Shown here in pieces: positions 1-9,195 of a stretch of 64,000 nucleotides of DNA. Position numbers and translations under genes: made by a program. The notes beneath the pieces are model-generated. The model searched no databases, had not been told where the DNA came from, and saw only the letters and a program-made list of their open reading frames with translations. The stretch spans positions 62,001 through 126,000 of the forward strand of contig NZ_KB899913.1 in the NCBI RefSeq assembly GCF_000378465.1, written 5' to 3'. The stretch comes from Elioraea tepidiphila DSM 17972 (GTDB lineage Bacteria > Pseudomonadota > Alphaproteobacteria > Acetobacterales > Acetobacteraceae). Position 1 is the first letter of the stretch. Every line of letters begins with the position of its first letter.

Positions 1-292
1 GAACCGCGCGCATGTCTCGGCTTCCAAGGCGGGGCTGGAGGGGCTTATGCGCTCCCTCGCGGTCGAGCTCGCGCCGCACAACATCCGCTGCAACTGCGTC
101 GCCCCCGGCATGATCGATACGGTGCGCGGGGCGTCGGCCGGGGCATCGCCCGGCATGACGGGCGGCATCCCGCTTGGGCGCAAGGGCACGGTCGAAGAGA
201 TCGCCGCGGTGGTGCGGCTGCTCGCCGGCCCCGAGGGCGGCTACATCACCGGCCAGACGGTGCACGTGAACGGCGGCGCGTTCCTGACCTGA
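1..292 (+). CDS. SDR-family oxidoreductase, C-terminal part (5' truncated by window edge)
   Basis: The last ~96 residues of a short-chain dehydrogenase/reductase, read in the frame beginning at base 2 and ending with TGA at 290-292. The end is typical of the family: a Lys in a SASKAGL segment, then APHNIRCNCVAPGMIDT, then ITGQTVHVNGGA, which closes many FabG-like enzymes. The position of the catalytic Tyr of the YxxxK motif holds Val here (HVSASK). I recall an SDR subgroup with a similar AHV...K arrangement, so this may be a family trait rather than decay. Substrate unknown. It converges on the tauABC genes. Family call is secure; function is not. Confidence 0.85.
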   Translation, partial: NRAHVSASKAGLEGLMRSLAVELAPHNIRCNCVAPGMIDTVRGASAGASPGMTGGIPLGRKGTVEEIAAVVRLLAGPEGGYITGQTVHVNGGAFLT

Positions 293-320
293 GCGGCGCC
301 ACCGCGCGGGACGCGCCGCG

Positions 321-1187
321 TCAAACGCGCCCCTTCCACGGCACGAGCCGGCGCTCGGCCGCGCGCATGCCGAGATCGAAGGCATAGGCAAAAGCGGCGA
401 TCACAACGATGCCCATCATCACGAGGTCGGTACGCAGGAAGTTCGACGCGTTCAGCACCATCTGACCGAGCCCGACATTCGCCGCGACCATTTCGGCGGC
501 GACCAGGGTCGTCCAGCCGAACCCGAGGGCAATGCGCATGCCGGTCAGGATATCGGGCAGTGCGGCCGGCACGATAACGTAGCGGACCAGCTGCACCCGC
601 GTCGCGCCGAGCGAGAGCGCGGCGTTCACCTGCTCCGGCGCGACGCTGCGCACGCCGGCGCGCGCGGCGATCGCCAGTGGGGCAAAGCAGGCGAGATAGA
701 TCAGCACGATCTTCGAGGCCTCGTCGATGCCGAACCAGATCACCACCAGCGGCAGATAAGCGAGAGGCGGCAGCGGCCGGTAGAACTCGATTGGCGGGTC
801 GAGCACGCCGCGCGCGACGCGCGACACGCCCATCGCGATCCCCGCAGGGATCGCGGTGAGGCAGGCGAGTCCGAAGGCGCTCATCACCCGCAACAGGCTG
901 AGTGCGGAGTGGCCGATCAGCGTCGCCTCGCCGATCGGCGTATGCAGCCCATCGATCAGCCGGTCGAGGACCACCCCTGGCGAGGCGAGAAAGAGTGGCG
1001 CGATCCAGCCCCGCGCGGTGGCGAGCCACCAGAGGGCGAGCAGGGCGAGGATGGTGGCGAGGCTGATCCCCGTCGCCTTGCGCGGATCGGGGAAGACGAA
1101 GCGGGCGACGGCGGGTTGGAGCGGCCGATCGCCCTCGCGGGTGCCGCCGCGCCCAGCATCCGGGGCCTCGCGCGCGGCACGTCTCAC
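321..1187 (-). CDS. tauC: ABC transporter permease, taurine/sulfonate type (TauC-like)
   Basis: 288-residue inner-membrane permease of the TauC/SsuC family. The hydrophobic segments include an N-terminal helix ([16 protein letters not shown]), and the cytoplasmic EAA-type loop is recognisable ([22 protein letters not shown], followed by [11 protein letters not shown]). It would form the channel of an importer with the ATPase encoded just upstream. The start is a GTG at 1185-1187 that overlaps the ATPase stop codon (GTGA), implying translational coupling. The binding protein and ATPase in the same operon match the taurine system best, but other sulfonates or organic anions are possible substrates. 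Confidence 0.88.
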   Translation of the reverse strand: MRRAAREAPDAGRGGTREGDRPLQPAVARFVFPDPRKATGISLATILALLALWWLATARGWIAPLFLASPGVVLDRLIDGLHTPIGEATLIGHSALSLLRVMSAFGLACLTAIPAGIAMGVSRVARGVLDPPIEFYRPLPPLAYLPLVVIWFGIDEASKIVLIYLACFAPLAIAARAGVRSVAPEQVNAALSLGATRVQLVRYVIVPAALPDILTGMRIALGFGWTTLVAAEMVAANVGLGQMVLNASNFLRTDLVMMGIVVIAAFAYAFDLGMRAAERRLVPWKGRV

Positions 1188-1972
1188 GCCGACGGCCGCG
1201 CGCTGTTGCGGACCATCGCCAACACCTCCTCGCGCAGGGCGATGAAGCCCGCGTCGCTTTTCACCGCCCGGGCGTCGCGCGTCTCGACGTAGCGGCGCCC
1301 GAAGGCGACGGGCAGGCGGCGGACGATCCGACCTGGGCCCGGGCTCATCACCACGAGCTCGGTGGCGAGGAACAGCGCCTCCTCGACGCCGTGGGTGATG
1401 AACAGCATCGTCTTGCCCGAGGCTGCCCAGACGTCGAGCAACAGCTCCTGCAGCGTCTCTCGCGTGAGCGCATCGAGCGCGCCGAGCGGCTCATCCATCA
1501 GCAGCACCTGCGGATCGGCGGCGAGCGCCCTGGCAAGGCCGACCCGCTGCTGCTGACCGCCCGAGAGCGTGTAGACCGGACGATCGGCGAACTCGGCAAG
1601 CCCGACCAGGGCGAGCTTTGCCTCCGCGAGGGCGCGGCGCTCGGCCCGCCCGCGGCCGGCGAGGCGGGGCCCGAAGGCAACGTTCTCCCACACCGACAGC
1701 CAGGGTAGGAGGGCGTGCTTCTGGAACACCACGCCCCGGTCGGCGCCGGGGCGGGTCACCGGCCGGCCGGCGACGGTGACCCGTCCTGCGGAGGGCGCGA
1801 GGAAGCCGGCAATGCAGTTGAGCAGCGTCGTCTTGCCGCAGCCCGAGGCCCCGAGGGCGACGCAGAAGCCGCCCTCGGGGATGTCGAGATCGACCCTGTC
1901 GAGCGCCGTCAGCCAGCCGCCGCCCGGCAGCGGGAAGGCGACCGACAGCCCCTCGACCGAGACCGCCCCCAT
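1184..1972 (-). CDS. tauB: ABC transporter ATP-binding protein, taurine/sulfonate type (TauB-like)
   Basis: 262-residue cytoplasmic ATPase. It has Walker [10 protein letters not shown], the signature [15 protein letters not shown], Walker [13 protein letters not shown] and the switch His ([10 protein letters not shown]), all intact. The start is placed at the ATG 1970-1972 ([11 protein letters not shown]), because the longer frame adds a Pro/Ser-rich leader unlike the family and would run into the binding-protein gene. Only one base separates this ATG from the stop of the upstream binding-protein gene. It energises the importer formed with the downstream permease. Confidence 0.9.
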   Translation of the reverse strand: MGAVSVEGLSVAFPLPGGGWLTALDRVDLDIPEGGFCVALGASGCGKTTLLNCIAGFLAPSAGRVTVAGRPVTRPGADRGVVFQKHALLPWLSVWENVAFGPRLAGRGRAERRALAEAKLALVGLAEFADRPVYTLSGGQQQRVGLARALAADPQVLLMDEPLGALDALTRETLQELLLDVWAASGKTMLFITHGVEEALFLATELVVMSPGPGRIVRRLPVAFGRRYVETRDARAVKSDAGFIALREEVLAMVRNSARPSA

Positions 1973-1973
1973 C

Positions 1974-2996
1974 TCAGGCGGCGGCGGAGGCGGCGAAGCG
2001 CGGGCTGACGTGGCGGGCGATGTCGGCCGGCACAGCCTGGATGCGGCCCTGGGCGTGCAGGAACTCGGCCGTGTGGCGGATCGCCCGCACCGTTCCGCTT
2101 TCGGTACCACCGCCGAGCCAAGTCGGCGACGCCTGCACGGCGGCCGGCACGAAGCGATAGAGGGTCATCATCGTCGGAACATCCTCGACCCGCGCACCGG
2201 TGATACGGGCGGTCACGGCAGCACGCTCGGTGCCTGGCCCCCAGAGGCCGGGGTTGGCCATGTATTCGGCATCGTAGCGCGCCATGATCTGCGTGTAGGC
2301 GGTCATGAATTCAGCGTTCGCGCGGGCCCAGTCACGATCGACAACGACGCCATCGAAGGTCGGCCGCCCCCAGGCGGCGAGCTGACCCGAGGAGATCAAG
2401 ACCCGCCCCGTGCGCAGCACCGCGCTGCGCGTAGGCTCCCACACAAAAGTGGCGTCGATGTCGCCGCGCTCCCAGGCAGCGGCAATCTCGGGCGGGCGCA
2501 TGTTCAGGATGCGCAGGCTGTTGCTCGGGATGCCGAACTGATCGAGGGCAAAGAGCAGGTGGAAATGCGTCGTCGAGACGAAGGGCACTCCGACGCGCTT
2601 GCCGCGCAAGTCCTGCGGCGCGGTGATGCCGGCGCCGTCGCGCACGATCAGGGCCTCGGCATCGGCGATATCGGTAATGATCCAGATCAGCTCGATATTC
2701 AGGCCTTGGGCGATCGCCGCCGTGGTCGGCGAGGAGCCGACCTCGCCGATCTTGGCGTCGCCCGAGGCCATGGCGCGGATGACCTCCGCGCCGGCAGTGA
2801 ACAGCCGCCAGTTGATGCGGTAACCAGTCGCGCGCTCAACCTCCTGCGCGGCCATCGCGGCCCGGAATGGCACCACCATGTACTGGTGCGCGATGGTCAC
2901 CTCGCGAGTCTGCGCGATCGCCGGAGCGGACAGCACAGCGGTCGCGGCTGCCGTTGCCGCGATCGCCTGCCGGCGCGTCAATGTCACTCTCGTCAT
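1974..2996 (-). CDS. tauA: Taurine ABC transporter substrate-binding protein (TauA-like)
   Basis: 340-residue periplasmic binding protein. The N-terminus is a Sec/Tat-like signal peptide with an RR pair and an AIAQ cleavage region near residue 29. Blocks typical of TauA follow: [48 protein letters not shown], then a late HVSPRFA. These match my memory of E. coli TauA closely, so taurine is the leading candidate ligand. First gene of the tauABC operon on the minus strand. No taurine dioxygenase or taurine-pyruvate aminotransferase lies next to it, so taurine breakdown would have to be encoded elsewhere. Confidence 0.88.
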   Translation of the reverse strand: MTRVTLTRRQAIAATAAATAVLSAPAIAQTREVTIAHQYMVVPFRAAMAAQEVERATGYRINWRLFTAGAEVIRAMASGDAKIGEVGSSPTTAAIAQGLNIELIWIITDIADAEALIVRDGAGITAPQDLRGKRVGVPFVSTTHFHLLFALDQFGIPSNSLRILNMRPPEIAAAWERGDIDATFVWEPTRSAVLRTGRVLISSGQLAAWGRPTFDGVVVDRDWARANAEFMTAYTQIMARYDAEYMANPGLWGPGTERAAVTARITGARVEDVPTMMTLYRFVPAAVQASPTWLGGGTESGTVRAIRHTAEFLHAQGRIQAVPADIARHVSPRFAASAAA

Positions 2997-3156
2997 CGCT
3001 TTCTCTCCCTGCTGCGCGGCACGGTGCAAGGAGGGGCAAGCAATGGCCATGCCAGTAGGACCATCGCGCTGCGCCGCTGCGCGTGTGCGACCCTGCGCCC
3101 GCTCGGCGGGCAGGCTGCCCAAACGAGGAGCGGAAGGGGGCGCAGATTTCGGCCAG

Positions 3157-4266
3157 TCAGCGGCGCGGGAAACGCGCCGGGTCGCAGCGCCGTGCCGCCT
3201 CGTGCAGTGTCGGCGCGCGGCCGAGCGCGATCTCGGCGGCGAGCCGTGCCGCCGCCGGCGCGGTCTGGATGCCGTAGCCCCCCTGCCCGACCATCCAGAG
3301 AAACCCCTCCGCATCGGGCGCCCAGCCGATCGCGAGCGAGCGGTCGGGGGTGAAGGTGCGCAGGCCCGCCCAGCGATGCTCGATGCGTTTCACCGGCAGA
3401 TCGAGCGCGGCTTGCGCGCGGTCGATCGCGAGGGCGAGGTCGAGCTCGTCCGGCTGCACGTCGCAGGGCGGCATCGGCGTCTCGTCCGCCGGGCTCAGCA
3501 TCAGCTTCCGTCGCGCCTCGGGGCGCGCGTACCAGGTATGGTCGGCATCGCCGAGCAGCGGCCAGTCAGCCGGATCGTGGCCTTCCGGCGCATCGACCAG
3601 GAGCGCGGTGCGGCGCATGGGCGCGAGCCCCAGCGGTGCCACCCCGGCGAGGCGCGCGACCTCGTCGCCCCAGGCGCCGGCGGCGTTGACGACGATCGGC
3701 GCGGCAAACATGCCCGCCGGTGTCGTCACCTGCCACGTGCCGTTCCGCCGCTCGATCGCGGTGGCGCGCGCTTCGGTCGCGAGCGTGCCGCCCGCCGCGC
3801 GCAACTGGCGCAGATACCCGTGGTGCAGCGCGTGCACGTCGATGTCGAACGCGTCCTCCTCGATCGCGGCCGCGACCGCGTAGTCGGGCCGCAGGATCGG
3901 CACCATCCGGCGCACATCCTCGACCGCCACCGGCCGCAGCCCCTCCCCTTCGGCGATCATCTGCTCCAGATGCGCGCGCTGATCCTCCGGTGCCAGGAAC
4001 AGCACGGGGCGGCGATGGGTGAGCGCATGCTCGGCGAAACCAGGCGGCGGGGATTCGAACAGCGCACGCGACGCGCCGGTGAGCACGCGCACATCGGGAG
4101 GGCCGTAGTTCAGGATCCAGAGCGCGGCCGACCGGCCGGTGCTGTGGAAGCCGGGCTGGCTCTCGGCCTCCAGCAGCACGACCCGCCGTCCGGCGACGGC
4201 GAGCCCGGCGGCGGTGGCGGCCCCGGCAATGCCGGCGCCGATGACGAGGATGTCGGTCTGATGCAT
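3157..4266 (-). CDS. FAD-dependent oxidoreductase, D-amino-acid/glycine oxidase (DAO) family
   Basis: 369 residues. An N-terminal dinucleotide-binding motif (DILVIGAGIAGAATA) starts at residue 5, followed by an acidic residue at the end of strand 2 (VVLLEAES) and the FAD-contacting STGRSAA segment. The C-terminal GQGGYGIQTAPAAARLAAE is typical of DAO-family enzymes such as sarcosine, glycine and D-amino-acid oxidases. It would oxidise an amine or amino acid and reduce FAD. No membrane segment is seen. It lies about 160 bases downstream of tauA's start on the same strand, so it could be transcribed separately from the tau operon. The exact substrate cannot be told from sequence. Confidence 0.85.
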   Translation of the reverse strand: MHQTDILVIGAGIAGAATAAGLAVAGRRVVLLEAESQPGFHSTGRSAALWILNYGPPDVRVLTGASRALFESPPPGFAEHALTHRRPVLFLAPEDQRAHLEQMIAEGEGLRPVAVEDVRRMVPILRPDYAVAAAIEEDAFDIDVHALHHGYLRQLRAAGGTLATEARATAIERRNGTWQVTTPAGMFAAPIVVNAAGAWGDEVARLAGVAPLGLAPMRRTALLVDAPEGHDPADWPLLGDADHTWYARPEARRKLMLSPADETPMPPCDVQPDELDLALAIDRAQAALDLPVKRIEHRWAGLRTFTPDRSLAIGWAPDAEGFLWMVGQGGYGIQTAPAAARLAAEIALGRAPTLHEAARRCDPARFPRR

Positions 4267-4345
4267 GGGCCGAGACTAGATGATCGCGGTCGCGCCCGCG
4301 CACCCTCGCGGACGCGCGGCTGATCGGCAGGACAGGCGGGCCATC

Positions 4346-4915
4346 TCAGCCGCGCCCCATGGCGTAGAACTCGTCGTTCGGGCGCAGCTCGGCGACGTTG
4401 GCCAGCCGGTTCGACATGCCGAAGAACGCAGCGATCGCGGCGATGTCCCAGATCGCCGCGTCGTCGAAGCCGGCCTCACGCAGCGCCGCATGATCGTCCT
4501 CACCCACCTCGTTCGCCCGCTCGGTCACCTTCAGCGCGAAGTCGAGCATGGCCTTCTGCCGCTTCGTGAGGTCGGCCTTGCGCCAATTGGCCGCGATCTG
4601 GTCGGCGAGCAGCGGGTTCTTGGCGCGAATGCGCAGGATCGCGCCATGCGCGACCACGCAGTACTGGCACTGGTTGCGCGACGAGACCGCGACCACGATC
4701 ATCTCGCGCTCGGCCTTGCTCAGCCCCTCGTCCTTGTCCATCAGCGCGTCGTGATAGGCCATGAAGGCGCGGAACTCGGCCGGCCGGTGCGCGAGCATCA
4801 GGAACACGTTGGGGATGAAGCCGGATCGCTCCTGCACGGCGAGGATGCGCGCGCGGATGTCGTCCGGCAGGGCGGCGATATCGGGGATCGGCGTGCGGGC
4901 GATCGGCCGGCGCAT
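4346..4915 (-). CDS. Peroxidase-related enzyme, AhpD/carboxymuconolactone-decarboxylase-like
   Basis: 189 residues with a CxxC redox motif in the setting QCQYCVVAHGAIL, plus the KAEREMIVVAVS helix before it, the hallmark of AhpD-like alkylhydroperoxidase proteins of the carboxymuconolactone-decarboxylase superfamily. The His four residues after the second Cys is also conserved in such proteins. ATG start at 4913-4915; a slightly longer GTG start is possible. It lies 8 bases downstream of the DenD-like gene on the same strand, so the two are probably co-transcribed. Likely a cytoplasmic thiol peroxidase; the physiological substrate is unknown. Confidence 0.82.
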   Translation of the reverse strand: MRRPIARTPIPDIAALPDDIRARILAVQERSGFIPNVFLMLAHRPAEFRAFMAYHDALMDKDEGLSKAEREMIVVAVSSRNQCQYCVVAHGAILRIRAKNPLLADQIAANWRKADLTKRQKAMLDFALKVTERANEVGEDDHAALREAGFDDAAIWDIAAIAAFFGMSNRLANVAELRPNDEFYAMGRG

Positions 4916-4923
4916 GGCGACTG

Positions 4924-5904
4924 TCACGCGGAACGCAGCGCGCGCGTCGCCGCGAGGTCGTCCTCCAGGAAGGCGCGCAGCAGCGCCTCCAGACTCTCGT
5001 GCGGGGGGAAGCCGAGCGCCCGGGCGCGCGCATCGTCGAAGCGGGCGGGCCATGTGCCGACGATGTCGGCGACCTCGCGATCCTCGACGCGACGAACCAA
5101 CCGCGCCGCCTCCGCCCCGCCGACCGCGCGCAGCACCGCCAGCATCTGGCCGACGGTGACGGTCAGGCCGGGCGGATTGACGCCGCGATCGAGCCCGAGC
5201 GCGCCGCCATCGATCGCGCAGGCATGCAGCAGCCAGTCGGTTGCGGTGCGCGGCGAGGCGATCCAGAGCGCGAAATCCTCCGGCACTGGCAGGTTCGCCT
5301 CCTCGCCGAGGAAGGGCTCGCGCAGGATGGAGGAGGCGAAGGACGAGGCCGCGCGGTTCGGCCGGCCCGGGCGCACGACGACAGTCGGCAGACGGAGCGC
5401 CACACCGTCCACGAAACCCTTGCGCGTGTAGTCGTGGATCAGCAGTTCGCCCGCGGCCTTCTGCGCGCCGTAGGAGTTGCCCGGAACGGGGCGCGTCTCG
5501 TCGCGGATCACCGCGCCCTGCCCCCCCGAGAAGGTCGCGACCGAGGAGGTGAACACCACGCGCGGCCGGGACCCCGCCGCGCGGCAGGCCTCCAGCAGCG
5601 TGCGCGTGCCGTCGAGATTGACGCGCCAGCCGAGGTCGAAATCCGCCTCGGCCTGGGCCGAGACGATCGCCGCCAGGTGCACGACCACGCCGGTCGCGGC
5701 CGTGACGAGGCCGGCCACGGTCGGCGCATCGGCGATGTCGCCGGTGACGCAGCGCACGGGGAACGGTGCGGCCGGCGCCTCGGCGGCGATGACGTCGAAC
5801 AGCGTCATGCCGCTCACCGGCCGGCCGCCGATCGCGCCTTCGGCCGCGATCCGGCCGGCCAGCTTGCGCCCCAGGAACCCCGCCGCTCCCGTGATCGTCA
5901 CGTG
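4924..5904 (-). CDS. denD: NAD-dependent epimerase/dehydratase family, D-erythronate dehydrogenase-like (DenD)
   Basis: 326-residue extended SDR. The N-terminal Rossmann motif is MHVTITGAAGFLGRKLA, and the catalytic Ser-Tyr-Lys set is visible as FTSSVATF and NSYGAQK. The N-terminus and the TLFDV segment closely resemble DenD, which oxidises D-erythronate at C2 in tetronate catabolism. Start set at ATG 5902-5904 because the longer frame adds 20 unrelated residues. The usual DenD partners (DtnK-type kinase, OtnI-type isomerase) are absent here, so the substrate assignment is tentative while the fold is secure. Confidence 0.75.
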   Translation of the reverse strand, partial: HVTITGAAGFLGRKLAGRIAAEGAIGGRPVSGMTLFDVIAAEAPAAPFPVRCVTGDIADAPTVAGLVTAATGVVVHLAAIVSAQAEADFDLGWRVNLDGTRTLLEACRAAGSRPRVVFTSSVATFSGGQGAVIRDETRPVPGNSYGAQKAAGELLIHDYTRKGFVDGVALRLPTVVVRPGRPNRAASSFASSILREPFLGEEANLPVPEDFALWIASPRTATDWLLHACAIDGGALGLDRGVNPPGLTVTVGQMLAVLRAVGGAEAARLVRRVEDREVADIVGTWPARFDDARARALGFPPHESLEALLRAFLEDDLAATRALRSA

Positions 5905-5978
5905 CATCCCGCGCGTCCTCCGCCAATGCTCCGGCGTTGTGGCGCCTCGGCGCCGGGACGGCAAGACAGGGAGCGGCG

Positions 5979-7001
5979 ATGCGGATCACGGCACTGATCC
6001 TGGCGGCAGGCGTGCTGGCCGGGCCGGCCCTGGCGGATGCGGGACGGCTGACGCATCCGTGGCCGAACGGCGACGCGCTCGCCGCCGCCGAGCAGCGCCA
6101 CGTCACCTGGCCGTCCTCCTCACCCTTCACCCCCTGGGACCAGATGATCGGCAACGGCGCGCCGACCGAGGCGACCGGCACGCTGTTCCTGCCGCGCCGC
6201 GCAGCCGGCGCCCCGCCGCCTCCGGCGGTGGTGATGCTGCACGGCTCGGGCGGCGTGCTCGGTCCGCGCGAGCTCACCTATGGCCGGCAGTTCGCGGCGA
6301 TGGGGATCACCGCGCTCGCGATCGATTCCTTCGCCGCCCGGCGCGACCGTGGCACGAGCTTCATCGACCGGCTGCTGAACATCACCGAGAGCATGCTGCT
6401 CGCCGACGCCTATGCGGCGCTGCGCTGGCTGGGCGAACAGGGCTACGCCGATCCGCGCAGGGTCGCACTGGTCGGGTTCAGCTACGGCGCGATGGCGACG
6501 ATGTACGCGCTGAACGAAGGTGCGGCCGCGGCGTTCGCGCCCGGCGGCGAGCGCTTCGCCGCGCACGCCGCCTTCTACGGCCCCTGCATCGCGAGTTTCG
6601 AGGACGAGCGCACCACCGGCGCGCCGCTTCTGATCCTTTACGGCACCGAGGACGAGCTGATCGATCCTGCGCGCTGCGCCGAGACCGCCGAGAGCTTCCG
6701 CCGCGGTGGCAGCGAGGTCGAGGTGATCGCCTATGAGGGGGCGGCACACCAGTGGGACGGCGGCTGGGGGCCGCGCCGCATCGGCTCCCTGCTGAACGGC
6801 TGTCGGCTGCACCTGGAGCGCGACGGCACGGTGCGTGATCTGAGGAGCGGCCTGCCCATGGCGGGAAGCTTCAGCCGGCGGGTGATCCTGGCCCTCTGCG
6901 TCGAGCGCACGCCCTACCTGATCAACGCCGATCCGGCCGTGCGGGAACGCTCGAACGCCGACCTCGGCCGCTTCCTCGCGCGCGCCTTCGGAGCCGGGTA
7001 G
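5979..7001 (+). CDS. Secreted dienelactone-hydrolase-family alpha/beta hydrolase
   Basis: 340 residues starting with a clear signal peptide (MRITALILAAGVLAGPALADA), so exported to the periplasm. The alpha/beta-hydrolase core shows an oxyanion HGSGG motif, a nucleophile elbow GFSYGAM with Ser where classical dienelactone hydrolase has Cys, an acid in the ILYGTEDELIDP strand, and a late His in EGAAHQWDGG. A purine-rich ribosome site (gggagcgg) precedes the ATG. It is transcribed divergently from denD, 74 bases apart. Substrate unknown; an ester or peptide is plausible. Confidence 0.8.
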   Translation: MRITALILAAGVLAGPALADAGRLTHPWPNGDALAAAEQRHVTWPSSSPFTPWDQMIGNGAPTEATGTLFLPRRAAGAPPPPAVVMLHGSGGVLGPRELTYGRQFAAMGITALAIDSFAARRDRGTSFIDRLLNITESMLLADAYAALRWLGEQGYADPRRVALVGFSYGAMATMYALNEGAAAAFAPGGERFAAHAAFYGPCIASFEDERTTGAPLLILYGTEDELIDPARCAETAESFRRGGSEVEVIAYEGAAHQWDGGWGPRRIGSLLNGCRLHLERDGTVRDLRSGLPMAGSFSRRVILALCVERTPYLINADPAVRERSNADLGRFLARAFGAG

Positions 7002-7012
7002 CGCGCGGCCCG

Positions 7013-7612
7013 CTAAGCGGCGCGGCGCCGCAGCGCCGCCAGCCCTGCCATCGCGAACCCGAACAGCGCGAGCGCGGCGGGCTCCGATACGACAACCGGC
7101 GGCTCGCCCGCCGGCGGATCGATCGGCAGGACGCGAAACCGCGCGTCATGGGTGGCCGGGGACACGCCGGAGAACACCAGTGATCCGCCGGCATAGGGAT
7201 TGGCGCTGGAGAAGTCGACGGCCCAGCGCGGTGTCGTGTCGGTGACGATCGCAGTGTAGACGCTGCCCACCGCCAGGGTGACATGGGCGAAGTCAGCGTC
7301 CACCCAGCCGACAAATCCGGAGCTGAGGCCGCCGACCGCGACGCTGCCGAGCAGAGCGCCGTGGATGCCCGCGCCTTCGTACAGCGTCATTGTCACGCTT
7401 GCGCCGTTCGGCGCGATGTCAGGGCGCAACTCGTGCAGCCAGAACCCGACCGACACCGTTGCATCCTCCGCGACGAAGGACTGGCCGATCGGCGGGTAGG
7501 ACAGCAACTGGACGTTGCCGGTCTGGTGGTCCTGCACGATCGGTGCGGCCACCGTGGAAGCAGCGGTGGCCCAAAGCGCAGCGGCGGACAGACGGGCCAG
7601 ACGGAACAGCAT
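7013..7612 (-). CDS. PEP-CTERM sorting domain-containing secreted protein
   Basis: 199 residues. The N-terminus is a signal peptide ending around VAAPIV. The C-terminus has the three-part sorting tag: EPAAL (PEP variant), a hydrophobic segment ALFGFAMAGLAAL, and a terminal RRR cluster. Such proteins are processed by an exosortase and sent to the cell surface or exopolysaccharide matrix. The middle is beta-rich without a recognised domain. Start at ATG 7610-7612, with the signal peptide immediately following. Exosortase genes (xrt/eps) are not in this window. It is divergent from eutB. Confidence 0.8.
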   Translation of the reverse strand: MLFRLARLSAAALWATAASTVAAPIVQDHQTGNVQLLSYPPIGQSFVAEDATVSVGFWLHELRPDIAPNGASVTMTLYEGAGIHGALLGSVAVGGLSSGFVGWVDADFAHVTLAVGSVYTAIVTDTTPRWAVDFSSANPYAGGSLVFSGVSPATHDARFRVLPIDPPAGEPPVVVSEPAALALFGFAMAGLAALRRRAA

Positions 7613-7827
7613 CGGGTGTTTACTCCTCGCGAAACACTGTGGAACCGGACCGTGCGACGACCGGCGCGAGGCGCATCGATAGGGCGTTGCGATTGCGCCA
7701 TGACGTCGAAGATTGCGGCTGTGTTGCCGTCGGACATGCCCAGCGTCCGGATCGGCCCCGGACACCGGCAGATGCCCGGCTGACCCACCGCTTGCCCCGA
7801 TGGCCGCGGGGCGTTCATGCTCCCGCC

Positions 7828-9195
7828 ATGGCCTACGCCCACACGGTCGGCGGCACGCGCTACGTCTTCCCCGATCTGCGCACGCTGCTCGCGCGCGCGA
7901 GCCCGTTCCGCTCGGGCGATGCGCTTGCCGGGGTTGCCGCCGCGAGCGCGGCTGAGCGCATCGCCGCGCAGCGGGCGCTCGCCGATCTGCCGCTCCGGCG
8001 GTTCCTCGACGAGGCGGTGATCCCCTACGAGATCGACGATGTCACCCGCCTGATCCTCGATGCGCATGACGCGAGCGCCTTCGCGCCGGTTGCGCATCTG
8101 ACGGTCGGGCAGTTCCGCGACTGGCTGCTCTCCGATGCCGCAAGCAGCGAGGCACTCGCCGCGCTGCGGCCGGGGCTGACGCCCGAGATGGTCGCAGCGG
8201 TGTCGAAGATCATGCGCATTGCCGACCTGATCGCGGTCGCGGCGAAGTGCCGCGTGGTGACGCGGTTCCGCAACACGATCGGCCTGCCCGGCACGCTCTC
8301 GGTGCGGCTCCAGCCGAACGACCCGGCGGACGATCCGCGCGGGGTCGCGGCATCCACGCTGGACGGGCTGCTGCTCGGCGCGGGCGACGCGGTGATCGGC
8401 GTGAATCCCGCCACCGACAATGTCGAGACGACGATCCGTCTGCTCGACCTGCTCGACATGGTGCGCGACCGCTACGCGATCCCGACCCAGACCTGCGTGC
8501 TCGCCCACGTGACGACAACGCTCGCCGCGATCGCGCGCGGCGCGCCGGTCGATCTGGTGTTCCAGTCGATCGGCGGTACCGAGGCGGTGAACCGCTCCTT
8601 CGGCGTCTCGCTCGCGCTGCTGGCCGAGGCGCGCACGGCGGCGCTCGCGCTCAAACGCGGCACGCTCGGCGACAACGTGATGTATTTCGAGACCGGCCAG
8701 GGCAGCGCGCTCTCGGCGGACGCCCATCACGGCGTGGATCAACAGACGCTGGAGGCGCGCGCCTATGCGGTCGCCCGCGCGTTCCAGCCGTTGCTCGTGA
8801 ACTCGGTCGTCGGCTTCATCGGCCCCGAGTATCTCTACGACGGCAAGCAGATCATCCGCGCGGGGCTCGAGGATCACCTCTGCGGCAAGCTGCTCGGCCT
8901 GCCGATGGGGGTGGATGTCTGCTACACCAACCACGCGGAGGCCGACCAGGACGACATGGACGCGCTGCTGACGCTGCTCGGCGTGGCGGGGGTCACCTAC
9001 GTGATGGGGGTTCCCGGCGCGGACGATGTGATGCTGAACTACCAGTCCACCTCGTTCCACGACGCGCTCGCGGTGCGCGCCGCCCTGGGCAAGAGCCCGG
9101 CACCCGAGTTCGCGGCCTGGCTGGAGCGCATGGGGATCGGCACCGAGGCGACCTTCCCGCCGACGCTGAGCCCGGCGCTGATCGGCCTTGGCTGA
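7828..9195 (+). CDS. eutB: Ethanolamine ammonia-lyase large subunit
   Basis: 455 residues, the usual EutB length. The subunit holds the adenosylcobalamin- and substrate-binding TIM barrel that converts ethanolamine to acetaldehyde and ammonia. Recognisable stretches include [47 protein letters not shown] and the late [10 protein letters not shown]. Start chosen at ATG 7828 (MAYAHTVGG...), which matches family N-termini; the open frame extends far upstream but without family sequence. The eutC start overlaps its stop. No eutA reactivase or microcompartment genes are adjacent. Confidence 0.95.
   Translation: MAYAHTVGGTRYVFPDLRTLLARASPFRSGDALAGVAAASAAERIAAQRALADLPLRRFLDEAVIPYEIDDVTRLILDAHDASAFAPVAHLTVGQFRDWLLSDAASSEALAALRPGLTPEMVAAVSKIMRIADLIAVAAKCRVVTRFRNTIGLPGTLSVRLQPNDPADDPRGVAASTLDGLLLGAGDAVIGVNPATDNVETTIRLLDLLDMVRDRYAIPTQTCVLAHVTTTLAAIARGAPVDLVFQSIGGTEAVNRSFGVSLALLAEARTAALALKRGTLGDNVMYFETGQGSALSADAHHGVDQQTLEARAYAVARAFQPLLVNSVVGFIGPEYLYDGKQIIRAGLEDHLCGKLLGLPMGVDVCYTNHAEADQDDMDALLTLLGVAGVTYVMGVPGADDVMLNYQSTSFHDALAVRAALGKSPAPEFAAWLERMGIGTEATFPPTLSPALIGLG

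Noticed and set aside
293-319. Weak inverted repeat (gcggcgc / gcgccgc) after the SDR gene
   Set aside because: 7-base stem with a 13-base loop in very GC-rich sequence; too weak to call a terminator.
7700-7783. Possible 27-codon leader peptide ahead of eutB
   Set aside because: No ribosome site or conserved feature; short frames arise by chance here.
7613-7827. Possible cobalamin riboswitch upstream of eutB
   Set aside because: No B12-box-like sequence or plausible long stem was seen in the 215 bases; a covariance-model search would be needed to exclude it fully.
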